This document shows positions 26,549 through 34,477 of a stretch of DNA of 42,968 nucleotides, in pieces. The notes under the pieces are model-generated. The model ran no database searches, was not told the DNA's origin, and saw only the letters and a list, made by a program, of their open reading frames with translations. The position numbers and the translations under genes are program-made. Each line of letters starts with the position of its first letter. Positions within the stretch are counted from its first letter, which is position 1. This DNA is from Tidjanibacter sp. GTDB lineage: Bacteria > Bacteroidota > Bacteroidia > Bacteroidales > Rikenellaceae. The DNA is taken from positions 1-42,968 of the forward strand of contig JAFXAY010000036.1 of NCBI GenBank assembly GCA_017521965.1, read 5' to 3'.

Positions 26549-26797
26549 TCGCTTTTTGTAAAAAGCTCCGCAAAAACTTTTGTACTATTAGTTTGCGGAT
26601 TTAGGAATAACTTGCAGTTATTACAAACAAAATAGAGAATAGGGCTTTGTTCAAGTAAACTTGACAAGCCCTATTCTCTATTTCATTTGTACTCTCTTCG
26701 AGAGTATTCCCTAAACCCGAAAAAACTAACTATTATACAAAAAGTTAATAGGTTTTCCCTAACACTTCCTAAATTCCTTAACACTCCCTAACATTAC
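26549..26797 (+). repeat. Family A structured spacer element, copy A3
   Basis: Modules: hairpin I (GCTTTTT 26551-26557 with 26560-26566), hairpin II (AATAAC 26606-26611 with GTTATT 26617-26622), and hairpin III. Hairpin III is a perfect 18-bp stem (26630-26647 with 26666-26683) with inner stem TCAAGT/ACTTGA. Hairpin IV (26690-26696 with 26700-26706), a weak hairpin V near 26730-26751 and a short CCCTAA-type tract follow. It lies between convergent hutI and the UPF0280 gene and is oriented like hutI. Confidence 0.88.
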
Positions 26798-26801
26798 CTA
26801 T

Positions 26802-27551
26802 TTATTTAAAGAAAATTGGTGTTAGTTGTCCGGCTATTCCGATTCTATCGTCCTTCACGACTGCGGCGGCGATTACTTCGGTTTCGTTGCCGAGGGCTTC
26901 GGCGACGCTCTCCACATCGTCGATACTCTTCACCCTATTGGCATAGGCGGTAGCAAGGCAGTCGGCCAAGACTGCATCGCGGCAGACCACCATCACAGCA
27001 TCGGCCACACCGAAGCTCAGCGAAGGGCCGACAGTGCCCGATGAGGTGCAGATACCCACATCTGTTCCACCACTCGGCACGCGGAAGCCCACCTTGCCCG
27101 ACAATGGGGACTCGCCCGCCCAAACAGCCACGTCCAACGACCCCAAGCAGCGGGCAAAGATATCGCCACCATTTTCAATAATTATCTCTCTATAAGGGAT
27201 TTGCGTTGCAAGCCTCATTGCCAATAGTTCCGAGCAGGCAGCCGCAACGCCACCCATAGGGCCGATACCTGCCACCGACGAGGCGGCGCTCATACGACGA
27301 AAAATATCGGGTGCACCACTCTTCGGGGCGTAGGGGACAAGTGCGTGGGCATAGTCGGGGTCTGCGGCGAGGTACTCCTCCATCTCCGTCCACATAGCGA
27401 CCAGAATTTGGTGGCACACCTCGGGCATCTCGGGAACGAAAGAGGCACTATCGACCGCCACCCAGAGGTCGCTCTTGCGGTGGCTCACACAAAACGAAGT
27501 ACGCCCTTCGGTGAAGGCGTGACTTGCTCTGTATGTGCGATTTACATACAT
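26802..27551 (-). CDS. UPF0280/COG2122 (ApbE-like) protein of the homocysteine operon
   Basis: The 249-residue protein, counted from ATG 27551, begins MYVNRTYRASHAFTEG as UPF0280 members do. It contains GPMGGVAAACSELLA and IIENGGDIFAR, the family signature. A longer frame to a GTG at 27638 would overlap the ferredoxin gene by about 70 bases and adds no family sequence. UPF0280 is distantly related to the flavin transferase ApbE. In methanogens, COG2122 works with COG1900 and a NIL-ferredoxin in making homocysteine, possibly by handling sulfide or persulfide. It is the third gene of that set here, 17 bases after the ferredoxin gene. Confidence 0.85.
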   Translation of the reverse strand: MYVNRTYRASHAFTEGRTSFCVSHRKSDLWVAVDSASFVPEMPEVCHQILVAMWTEMEEYLAADPDYAHALVPYAPKSGAPDIFRRMSAASSVAGIGPMGGVAAACSELLAMRLATQIPYREIIIENGGDIFARCLGSLDVAVWAGESPLSGKVGFRVPSGGTDVGICTSSGTVGPSLSFGVADAVMVVCRDAVLADCLATAYANRVKSIDDVESVAEALGNETEVIAAAVVKDDRIGIAGQLTPIFFK

Positions 27552-27568
27552 TATGTTTCGGGAATATG

Positions 27569-27979
27569 TTACTCGGTAAACTCGATGCTGAACAGTTTCA
27601 TCGGGCAGCTCTTCAAGCAGAGTTTGCAGACGATGCACTTCTCAGCGTCGAACTTCAACTTCCAATCGGGAGCCGATATTGAGAGTGCGCCCGACGGACA
27701 CGACGAGGCACAACTACCACAATTCACACAACGCGAGCTATCGTAGAAGACCTTGTTAGCCAGCGAGCTGACCTGAATACCGTGCGACTTCATATAGGCG
27801 ATGCCGCGCTCGATATTCTCCTCGGGGGCTTCGATTGCCATCAGCAGCTTGCCGCCCTTGCCGATTTCGATTTCGGCTTTGAGGATATTGATACGCAGGT
27901 CGTAGTCCTTCACAAGTTCGTAGGCGAAGGATTGGAAGGTCGCCTCAGGCGGGAACGAGAGCAGAAGTTTTTTCTCCAT
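27569..27979 (-). CDS. NIL-domain 4Fe-4S ferredoxin of the homocysteine operon
   Basis: The 136-residue protein has an N-terminal NIL domain (about 1-75, KKLLLSFPPEATFQSFAYELVKDYDL) like the one on methionine transporter ATPases. Two 4Fe-4S clusters follow: CVNCGSCASSCP and CIVCKLCLKSCP. The start is ATG 27979; an in-frame TTG at 27988 is less likely. The equivalent protein in methanogens assists the COG1900 enzyme in homocysteine synthesis from aspartate semialdehyde, presumably as a reductant. The gap to the preceding gene is 14 bases. Confidence 0.9.
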   Translation of the reverse strand: MEKKLLLSFPPEATFQSFAYELVKDYDLRINILKAEIEIGKGGKLLMAIEAPEENIERGIAYMKSHGIQVSSLANKVFYDSSRCVNCGSCASSCPSGALSISAPDWKLKFDAEKCIVCKLCLKSCPMKLFSIEFTE

Positions 27980-27993
27980 AGTCGTCAATGCTT

Positions 27994-29145
27994 TTAATCT
28001 TCTACTTGGGTTATCTTCAAGGGCTTAACTGCCGACTCGGCGGGCATTGGGCGTACAGGCTCGGTGAGGGTAAACTCACCGCTCTCTATCCACCCTTTGA
28101 GCACCTCGGCAATGCGGCGTGCCTTGTCGAGCGACGATAGCGGCGTAGCCTTGATGCGCTTGCCTGCCACCTCAATCTCGCCCGTGCGCAGTGCGGCATA
28201 GTTGGTGCGCCCCACGTGGGCACAGCCATTACCGTAATCCACCACATTGGTTTCGATTTGGTCGTTGCGGATGCTCACTCGGCGTGCCATATCCTCGTCG
28301 AGCACGGGGATAGGAATGCCGATGCCGACATACATCGTAGTGCCATACTTCTCAAAGTAGGCACCGCGGATAAACTCGGTGTCCATCTCTTTGAGGTTGC
28401 CCACCACAGCCAACGTGCGGGCATTGCCGATGGGCACACCGTGCTCGTTGTTGGGCTTGGTGGTGTTGAACTGCGTACCGTTCCAGGTGACATAGCCCAC
28501 CGCTCCACCGAGGAAGATGCGAGTGCCAAGACCTATCGTGCGGCACTCGGGGTCGTTGAGCAGCGGCGAGAGCTCACCTGCCGATGAGTAGGAGCAGTTG
28601 TGCATATGCGGCAGGAGCGTACCCATATAGGTATATTTGATTTTGTCCGTGCCATTGGTCGCTACGTTGTAGTTCTGGTAGCAGTTGCGGGGATTGTAGA
28701 GGATAGCCTCGTTGAGCGTGTCGCGGTTGATGATTGTGCGCACGTGACGACGCGGGTAACAGTCGGTACCCTTGCCCCACGCTTCGAGCACGATATCCTT
28801 GCCATTGATGATATCCTCGATAATGTGTGAGCCACCATAATCGGGTCGCTCGGGGTTGCAGTCGGTAGCACCAACATAGGTATCGACCGCCGCCAGACCA
28901 CCACTCACACGCACTCCGTTGAGTTCGATGCGCTCCATACGGATAGGTGGCTCGGTATGACCGAAATTGAGGAACGCACCCGACGAACACATTGCACCAA
29001 AGGTTGCAGTGGTCACCACATCGACCTTCTCGACAATCTCGGCAGGCGAAAGCGTACGCCCCAACTCGGCAACCTCCTCGGCAGTCATCACCACCGCCTT
29101 GCCACTACGAATCTTCTCGTTAATCTCAGCAACTGTCTTTTTCAT
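27994..29145 (-). CDS. Homocysteine biosynthesis protein (COG1900/DUF39)
   Basis: This 383-residue protein belongs to the COG1900 family, which in Methanosarcina is needed for direct conversion of L-aspartate semialdehyde and a sulfur donor to homocysteine. Candidate reactive cysteines are Cys53 (FGAMCSSGAFLNFGH) and Cys129 (GTDCYPRRH), near the positions I recall as essential in the archaeal enzyme. Archaeal members often carry C-terminal CBS domains, which are absent here. It is the first gene of a three-gene operon with a NIL-ferredoxin and UPF0280. A 9-bp inverted repeat lies just before its start. Confidence 0.88.
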   Translation of the reverse strand: MKKTVAEINEKIRSGKAVVMTAEEVAELGRTLSPAEIVEKVDVVTTATFGAMCSSGAFLNFGHTEPPIRMERIELNGVRVSGGLAAVDTYVGATDCNPERPDYGGSHIIEDIINGKDIVLEAWGKGTDCYPRRHVRTIINRDTLNEAILYNPRNCYQNYNVATNGTDKIKYTYMGTLLPHMHNCSYSSAGELSPLLNDPECRTIGLGTRIFLGGAVGYVTWNGTQFNTTKPNNEHGVPIGNARTLAVVGNLKEMDTEFIRGAYFEKYGTTMYVGIGIPIPVLDEDMARRVSIRNDQIETNVVDYGNGCAHVGRTNYAALRTGEIEVAGKRIKATPLSSLDKARRIAEVLKGWIESGEFTLTEPVRPMPAESAVKPLKITQVED

Positions 29146-29150
29146 TTTCC

Positions 29151-29176
29151 TTTACATTTTAAATAATAAATGTAAA
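29151..29176. promoter_or_regulatory. Perfect inverted repeat before the homocysteine operon
   Basis: TTTACATTT (29151-29159) and AAATGTAAA (29168-29176) are separated by 8 bases and end 5 bases from the start codon. It could be an operator for a dimeric regulator or an RNA hairpin covering the ribosome entry site. A second small hairpin (GAAGGT 29192-29197 with ACCTTC 29206-29211) lies upstream. No SAM riboswitch is recognisable. Confidence 0.45.
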
Positions 29177-29229
29177 TTGTTGTTTTGAATTGAAGGTAAC
29201 AACCAACCTTCCATACAACCTAAAAATTG

Positions 29230-29337
29230 TATTATTAGCGAGGTTTATTTTAGGCGGGTGAGTCTTTGTGGCTATGAGCATACTCTGTGTATGTGATTAG
29301 TCACAAAGGCTCGCCCAACACCAAAATTGCCACTAGA
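29230..29337 (-). repeat. Family B long hairpin, copy B2, 3' of infB
   Basis: The core stem is 29256-29273 with 29299-29316, with tip CATAC/GTATG (29279-29283 with 29289-29293). The flanks ATTTTAGGCG (29247-29256) and CAACACCAAAAT (29316-29327) are shared with B1 and B3. The outer arms are degenerate in this copy. It sits 3 bases from the infB stop, in the same orientation as infB. Confidence 0.78.
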
Positions 29338-29339
29338 AA

Positions 29340-32078
29340 TTATTTTCTCTTAACTTCGACTTGTTCGTAACCCTCAACTATATCGCCCACGCGAATATCA
29401 TTGTAGGACTCGATGTTCAAGCCGCACTCCTGACCGCTGGTAACCTCCTTAACGTCGTCCTTGTAGCGTTTGAGCGAGCCGAGGCGACCGGTATAGACCA
29501 CAATACCATCGCGGATAACGCGAATCGGGGTGTTGCGACCGAGCTTACCCTCGCGGACAATACCACCTGCGATAGTACCCACCTTGCTAATTTTGAAGGT
29601 TTCGAGCACCTCAATCGAGCAGACAATCTCCTCCTTGGTGACAGGCTCCAACATACCCTCGATAGCGTCCTTGATATCGTTGATAGCGTCGTAGATGATG
29701 GAGTAGAGGCGAATCTCAATCTCCTCCTTCTCGGCCAACTTACGCGCACCCATACTCGGGCGTACCTGGAAGCCGACGATAATAGCGTTCGACGCAGCAG
29801 CCAGCAGAACGTCCGACTCGGAGATCTGACCCACTGCCTTGTGGATAACGTTCACCTGTACGCTCTCCTTCGAGAGTTTCAAGAGCGAGTCAGTCATTGC
29901 CTCAATCGAGCCGTCCACATCGCCCTTGACGATGATGTTGAGCTCCTTGAACGAGCCGATAGCGATACGACGACCAATCTCGTCGAGGGTAACGTGCTTC
30001 TGGGTTTTCAGACCCTGAATACGCTGCAACTGCTCGCGCTTACCTGCAATCTCGCGTGCGCTACGGTCGTCGTCCATCACGTTGAAGGTATCACCTGCCT
30101 GAGGTGCACCGTTGAAGCCGAGCACCTGTACGGGGGTAGCAGGGCCTGCAACCTGTACCTTCTGGCCACGCTCGTTGAACATAGCCTTCACACGACCCGA
30201 GTTGACACCTGCCAAGATTACATCGCCCACGTGGAGAGTACCTGTCTGCACCAGCACGGTAGCCACATAACCACGACCCTTATCGAGAGTCGATTCGATG
30301 ACTGTACCCACCGCCTTACGGTCGGGGTTAGCCTTCAAGTCGAGCAACTCAGCCTCCAAGAGCACCTTCTCCAAGAGTTTGTCGAGGTTGATACCCTTCT
30401 TGGCAGAGATATCCTGCGACTGGTACTTACCACCCCAATCCTCCACGAGGTAGTTCATCTGAGCAAGCTGCTCCTTGATGTGCTCGGGGTTGGCATTGGG
30501 CTTATCAATCTTGTTGATTGCGAAGACCATAGGCACACCTGCTGCCACTGCGTGGTTGATAGCCTCCACGGTCTGGGGCATCACGCTGTCGTCGGCCGAC
30601 ACGATGATAATCGCCACGTCGGTCAACTTAGCACCACGGGCACGCATTGCGGTAAATGCCTCGTGACCGGGGGTGTCGAGGAAGGTGATGCGGCGACCAT
30701 CGGGCAGCTCAACGCTGTATGCACCGATGTGCTGGGTGATACCACCCGCCTCACCGTCGATGACGTTGGTCTTACGGATATTGTCGAGCAACGAGGTCTT
30801 ACCGTGGTCAACGTGACCCATTACGGTCACCACGGGAGGACGCGACACGAGGTTCTCCTCCTCGTCAACATCGTTATCCTCGATAGCCTCCTGAATATCT
30901 ACACTTACAAAGTCGATCTTGAAGCCAAACTCCTCTGCCACAATCACAAGTGCCTCAGCATCAAGACGCTGGTTGATGGAGACCATCAGACCCAGATTCA
31001 TACAGGCAGTGATAACCTCGGTTACCGATACGTTCATCATCGTAGCCAACTCGCTCACGGTAACAAACTCGGTAACTTTGAGTACCTTCTCCTCCATCTG
31101 TGCCTGTTCGAACTCCTCCTCCATACGAGCGCGTACCTCCATACGTTTCTCCTTGCGGTGGAGCGCACCCTTACTCTTACCACCCTTGGCGGTGAGGCGA
31201 GCCAAAGTATCCTTTATCTGTTTCTGTACCTCCTCGTCGCTCACCTCGGGGCGAACAACGGGCTTCGGTGCTTTTTTCTTCTTCTCTTTTTTCGACACAG
31301 GCTGCTGAGACTGCTGACCGCCCTGCTGCTTATCATTGTGCTTCTGCTTGCCGCCCGACTGAGGCTGACCACCACCCTGAGCCTTGTTCACATCGACCTT
31401 GCCGATGCGTTTGCGCTTCTCGCGATGACCACCCGAGCGCGAACTCGACAGGTCGGCCACATCAATCTTACCCAACACCTTCGGGCCACTCAGGCGCTCC
31501 TGGTCGTCGGCACGGAAGATACCCTCGCGGCTCTCTGCCATACGCTCGTCGTAGGTCTTGGTCTGCACAGTCACCTCGGGCTTAGCGGGTGCGGGTGCAG
31601 GCTTAGGCTCCTCTTTTTTGGGTGCGGGTTTCGGCTCCTCCCTCTTGGGTGCAGGAGCGGGAGCAGGCTTGGGCTCCTCCTTCTTGGGTGCGGGCTGAGG
31701 CTCAACCTTCTTACCTGTCGAGAGGTCGATTTTGCCCAAAATCTTGGGCTGCGCCGCACGCGCCTCCTCGCGAGCAGTGGGCATAGTGGTGCTCTTCACC
31801 ACTACCTCCTCCTCTTCGGGGGCATTATCTTTCTTGTTGCTGAGCGTCACGCTCTCCTGTTTGAGGTTCATACGCTCGCGAACATTGGCACGCTCACCAC
31901 CACGCTGGGTGCCACCAAACTCCTTCTCGATGAGTGCATAGGTGTCGCCATCAATCAGAGTACTCGGTGTGGCGTCGATGTTGACACCCTTACGAGCCAA
32001 AAATTCCACTACCGTACCAAATCCTACCTTAAACTCCCTTGCAACTTGTTGGAGTCTGAGTTTCTTCTCATTTGACAT
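29340..32078 (-). CDS. infB: Translation initiation factor IF-2
   Basis: IF-2 is the GTPase that places initiator tRNA on the 30S subunit and promotes subunit joining. The 912-residue protein has an IF2-N region at the start ([21 protein letters not shown]), a long Lys/Pro/Glu-rich linker with near-repeats such as EEPKPAP (about 119-165), and a second IF2-N region (about 340-390). The GTPase domain has GHVDHGKT at about residue 418, DTPGHEAF and NKIDK. Beta-barrel domains and an [19 protein letters not shown] end complete it. It is the last gene of rimP-nusA-infB. Confidence 0.97.
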   Translation of the reverse strand: MSNEKKLRLQQVAREFKVGFGTVVEFLARKGVNIDATPSTLIDGDTYALIEKEFGGTQRGGERANVRERMNLKQESVTLSNKKDNAPEEEEVVVKSTTMPTAREEARAAQPKILGKIDLSTGKKVEPQPAPKKEEPKPAPAPAPKREEPKPAPKKEEPKPAPAPAKPEVTVQTKTYDERMAESREGIFRADDQERLSGPKVLGKIDVADLSSSRSGGHREKRKRIGKVDVNKAQGGGQPQSGGKQKHNDKQQGGQQSQQPVSKKEKKKKAPKPVVRPEVSDEEVQKQIKDTLARLTAKGGKSKGALHRKEKRMEVRARMEEEFEQAQMEEKVLKVTEFVTVSELATMMNVSVTEVITACMNLGLMVSINQRLDAEALVIVAEEFGFKIDFVSVDIQEAIEDNDVDEEENLVSRPPVVTVMGHVDHGKTSLLDNIRKTNVIDGEAGGITQHIGAYSVELPDGRRITFLDTPGHEAFTAMRARGAKLTDVAIIIVSADDSVMPQTVEAINHAVAAGVPMVFAINKIDKPNANPEHIKEQLAQMNYLVEDWGGKYQSQDISAKKGINLDKLLEKVLLEAELLDLKANPDRKAVGTVIESTLDKGRGYVATVLVQTGTLHVGDVILAGVNSGRVKAMFNERGQKVQVAGPATPVQVLGFNGAPQAGDTFNVMDDDRSAREIAGKREQLQRIQGLKTQKHVTLDEIGRRIAIGSFKELNIIVKGDVDGSIEAMTDSLLKLSKESVQVNVIHKAVGQISESDVLLAAASNAIIVGFQVRPSMGARKLAEKEEIEIRLYSIIYDAINDIKDAIEGMLEPVTKEEIVCSIEVLETFKISKVGTIAGGIVREGKLGRNTPIRVIRDGIVVYTGRLGSLKRYKDDVKEVTSGQECGLNIESYNDIRVGDIVEGYEQVEVKRK

Positions 32079-32130
32079 ATACTATATTCTCCTATCTCTT
32101 TTTTCGTTAATCAATTGTTGGTTAATCTTT

Positions 32131-32191
32131 CTCCACCGCCCGCCTTGCAGGCTCTGTGGAGCGACGAGGGAATACCCACCTCGCAGGTGGG
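32131..32191 (-). other. Two hairpins in the nusA-infB spacer
   Basis: CCCACCT (32175-32181) pairs with AGGTGGG (32185-32191). CTCCAC (32131-32136) pairs with GTGGAG (32156-32161), enclosing GCCT/AGGC (32142-32145 with 32149-32152). Neither is followed by a T run on the minus strand, so they look like intercistronic RNA structures rather than terminators. Confidence 0.5.
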
Positions 32192-32198
32192 AGGCAGA

Positions 32199-33431
32199 CT
32201 ACTCAAACTCCGAGCGAAGGATGGCTACCACCTCAGCGATGGTCTCCTCCTCCAAGTCGGTACGACGTACCAACTCCTCGGCCGAGAGTTCGAGCACACT
32301 CTTGGCAGTGTCGCAACCGATAGCCTTGAAGGCATCGATAATCCACTGGTCAATCTCGTCGGTGAACTCGTCGAGGTCAACATCCTCCTCCTCAACATCG
32401 CGATATACGTCGATGTCGTAGCCGGTGAGCATATTTGCCAGACGGATGTTCAGACCACCACGACCGATAGCCAACGACACCTCACTCTGTTTGAGATATA
32501 CCGAAGCGGTCTTCTTGGCCTCGTCGAGAGTGATAGAAGAGATCTTTGCGGGGTTCAGCGCACGCTGAATCAAAAGCTGAGTATTGGCAGTCCAGTTGAC
32601 AACGTCGATATTCTCGTTGCGCAACTCCTTCACGATGGAGTAGATACGCGAACCCTTCATACCAACGCAAGCACCTACGGGATCGATGCGGTCGTCGTAG
32701 CTCTCAACAGCCACCTTGGCGCGCTCGCCGGGGATGCGGACAATCTTCTTGATGGTAATCAGACCGTCGAAGATCTCGGGTACCTCAGCCTCGAAGAGTC
32801 TTTCGAGGAACTCGGGAGCGGTACGCGAGAGGATGATGACGGGGGTGTTGTTGCGCATCTCCACCTTCGACACGATAGCCTTGATGTTGTCGCCCTTGCG
32901 GAAGAAGTCGCTGGGAATCTGCTCGCTCTTGGGGAGGATAAGCTCGTTGTTCTCGTCGTCGAGCACCAAAATCTCCTTCTTCCACACCTGATATACCTCA
33001 CCGGTGACTACCTCGCCCACCTTCTCGCTGTACTTAGCGAAGAGGCTCGCTTTCTCCAAGTCGAGGATGCGCGATGCCAGATTCTGGCGCAACGAGAGTA
33101 CCGCACGACGACCAAAACTGCTCAGGTCGATCTGGTCGGCTACCTCCTCGCCTACCTCGTAGGTCTCGTCGAGTTTCTTAGCCTCCGAGAGCGAAATCTG
33201 GGTGTTGGGATTCTCCACCTCGCCATCGCCTACGATGGTACGGTTGCGCCAAATCTCCAAGTCGCCCTTCTCGGGGTTGATAATCACATCGAAGTTCTCG
33301 TCAGTCTCATAGGTCTTGACAAGCAGGTGGCGGAATACATCCTCCAACACTCCGATCATTGTCGTTTTGTCAATGTTTTTCAGCTCTTTGAACTCTGCAA
33401 AGTTGCTAATCAAATTGAGATTCTTTTCCAT
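32199..33431 (-). CDS. nusA: Transcription termination/antitermination factor NusA
   Basis: NusA binds RNA polymerase and nascent RNA and influences pausing, termination and antitermination. The 410-residue protein starts with the NusA N-domain (ISNFAEFKELKNIDKTTMIGVLEDVF) and has an S1 domain at about 130-205 (GEVVTGEVYQVWKKEILV). Two KH domains follow, one including DPVGACVGMKGSRIYSIVKEL. An acidic tail rich in Glu/Asp follows. It lacks the long C-terminal repeats of E. coli NusA, as is usual outside Proteobacteria. It lies between rimP and infB, 77 bases after rimP. Confidence 0.97.
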   Translation of the reverse strand: MEKNLNLISNFAEFKELKNIDKTTMIGVLEDVFRHLLVKTYETDENFDVIINPEKGDLEIWRNRTIVGDGEVENPNTQISLSEAKKLDETYEVGEEVADQIDLSSFGRRAVLSLRQNLASRILDLEKASLFAKYSEKVGEVVTGEVYQVWKKEILVLDDENNELILPKSEQIPSDFFRKGDNIKAIVSKVEMRNNTPVIILSRTAPEFLERLFEAEVPEIFDGLITIKKIVRIPGERAKVAVESYDDRIDPVGACVGMKGSRIYSIVKELRNENIDVVNWTANTQLLIQRALNPAKISSITLDEAKKTASVYLKQSEVSLAIGRGGLNIRLANMLTGYDIDVYRDVEEEDVDLDEFTDEIDQWIIDAFKAIGCDTAKSVLELSAEELVRRTDLEEETIAEVVAILRSEFE

Positions 33432-33508
33432 TTTTGTATATATTTTTGTTTATCGTATTTTTTTTCACGTTTGGTCGTGGAACTATCTGAGTCGCTAAGG
33501 GAAAAGGG

Positions 33509-33973
33509 CTACTTGAAGTCCAAATACTCTTTTGTCCACTTGATTTGGTCGAAGGGGTAACTTTCGCGCACCTCAACCTCCTCTTTGCGCTTCTTGCCCT
33601 CTACTGCCACACGCTTGGTGTAGCCGAGGGTTATGCCCTGCTCGTCGGCCTCGACAAGGGTGGCGAGAATCTTGGTGCTGTCGGTGAGCAACACCTCCAC
33701 GGGCAGACCGATAAGTTTTTTGTACTGTCGCAACACTTTGAGCGGCTGACCGATACCTGCCGAGATTACTGTCAACTCGTAATCCTCGACCTCTCTGTCG
33801 AATACACCCTCAATGGCGCGCGAGAGCTCTACGAGCGAGTCGATATCTACTCTTTCGTCACTATCGACCACCACCTCAAACTCATTTGCGGGCGAACTGT
33901 TAATCTCAATGAGGAACATATTTGTCCCTTCGAGCCTCTGCTCTACAAACTCTCTAATTGCTGCAACTTCCAT
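33509..33973 (-). CDS. rimP: Ribosome maturation factor RimP
   Basis: RimP assists 30S subunit maturation. The 154-residue protein shows the family pattern: an N-terminal alpha/beta domain with VDSDERVDIDSLVELSRAIEGVFDRE and ELTVISAGIGQPLKVLRQYKKLIG. An SH3-like C-domain follows with GYTKRVAVEGKKRKEEV. It is the first gene of the conserved rimP-nusA-infB operon, with its own promoter about 120 bases upstream and a hairpin in the leader. Confidence 0.94.
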   Translation of the reverse strand: MEVAAIREFVEQRLEGTNMFLIEINSSPANEFEVVVDSDERVDIDSLVELSRAIEGVFDREVEDYELTVISAGIGQPLKVLRQYKKLIGLPVEVLLTDSTKILATLVEADEQGITLGYTKRVAVEGKKRKEEVEVRESYPFDQIKWTKEYLDFK

Positions 33974-34044
33974 ATCTATTTCTTAAAATTAATTTCTAAA
34001 CTCTTAGTACTCTGCAAGATAGATTAATCCACCTCATCGAATAA

Positions 34045-34071
34045 GTACAAAAATTGGGGACTCGCGTCCCC
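34045..34071 (-). promoter_or_regulatory. Attenuator-like hairpin in the rimP-nusA-infB leader
   Basis: On the minus strand GGGGAC-GCGA-GTCCCC (34056-34071) forms a 6-bp GC-rich stem closed by a GNRA-type GCGA loop. AATTTTTG follows. It lies between the promoter and rimP, about 15 bases into the predicted transcript. It could terminate a fraction of transcripts; since the operon encodes NusA, autoregulation is possible. Confidence 0.45.
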
Positions 34072-34091
34072 ATACCTCTTGTTTCACCCTG

Positions 34092-34122
34092 CAAATATAT
34101 GCAAAAATTCTGCAATCAACAA
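34092..34122 (-). promoter_or_regulatory. Promoter of rimP-nusA-infB
   Basis: On the minus strand TATATTTG (34092-34099) is preceded after 20 bases by TTG (34120-34122), the standard Bacteroidota spacing. Confidence 0.65.
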
Positions 34123-34170
34123 CACTTTTTTACATTTTTTAAAGGTATAAAACAAGAAAGCAAAATTATG

Positions 34171-34470
34171 TAGGGAGTTTAGGGAGTGTTAGGGAGTTTA
34201 GGGAACTTAGGGAGTTTAGGGAATAATGAGAGTTATGGGAATTATGGGAATAATGGGAAAAACCATTTAAAAATGTTTTGTGTAACAATTTTTGTTTTCG
34301 GGTTTAGGGAATACTCTCGAAGAGAGTACGATGAAAAAGATATATGCAGATATCAAGTTCACTTGAATATCTGCATATATATTTTTTGTCGTAGTTACTG
34401 CAAAGTAACTCCTAAATCCGCAAACTAATAGTTTAAAAGTTTTTGGTTCCGCTTTTTACAAAAAGCGGAG
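34171..34470 (-). repeat. Family A structured spacer element, copy A4
   Basis: Read on the minus strand, it starts 9 bases after the stop of the DUF853 gene. Hairpin I is CCGCTTTTT (34460-34468 with 34449-34457). Hairpin II is AGTTAC (34393-34398) with GTAACT (34405-34410). Hairpin III is a perfect 14-bp stem (34340-34353 with 34367-34380) with inner TCAAGT/ACTTGA. Hairpin IV is 34312-34318 with 34322-34328. An imperfect hairpin V (about 34270-34294) and a long TTAGGGA tract (34171-34258) complete it. The arm sequence of hairpin III is unlike that of any other copy. Confidence 0.86.
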
Positions 34471-34477
34471 AAAACCT

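Noticed and set aside
26537..26801. A hutG or hutC gene after hutI
   Set aside because: The region is a non-coding family A element. FtcD at the start of the operon supplies the last step of the pathway.
27552..27638. Longer start for the UPF0280 protein (GTG at 27638)
   Set aside because: It would overlap the ferredoxin gene, and the extra residues are an out-of-frame reading of its Cys motifs. The family N-terminus begins at ATG 27551.
29146..29250. SAM riboswitch upstream of the homocysteine operon
   Set aside because: No SAM-I, SAM-II or SAM-IV core can be assembled. Only two short inverted repeats are present.
34171..34258. TTAGGGA tract as a CRISPR array
   Set aside because: Units are 9-10 bases with no spacers of uniform length, and no cas gene is present.
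34186..34428. 80-codon open frame rich in Gly and Asn
   Set aside because: It is a translation of the TTAGGGA tract and hairpins of family A copy A4, with no start signal and no homology that I can recognise.
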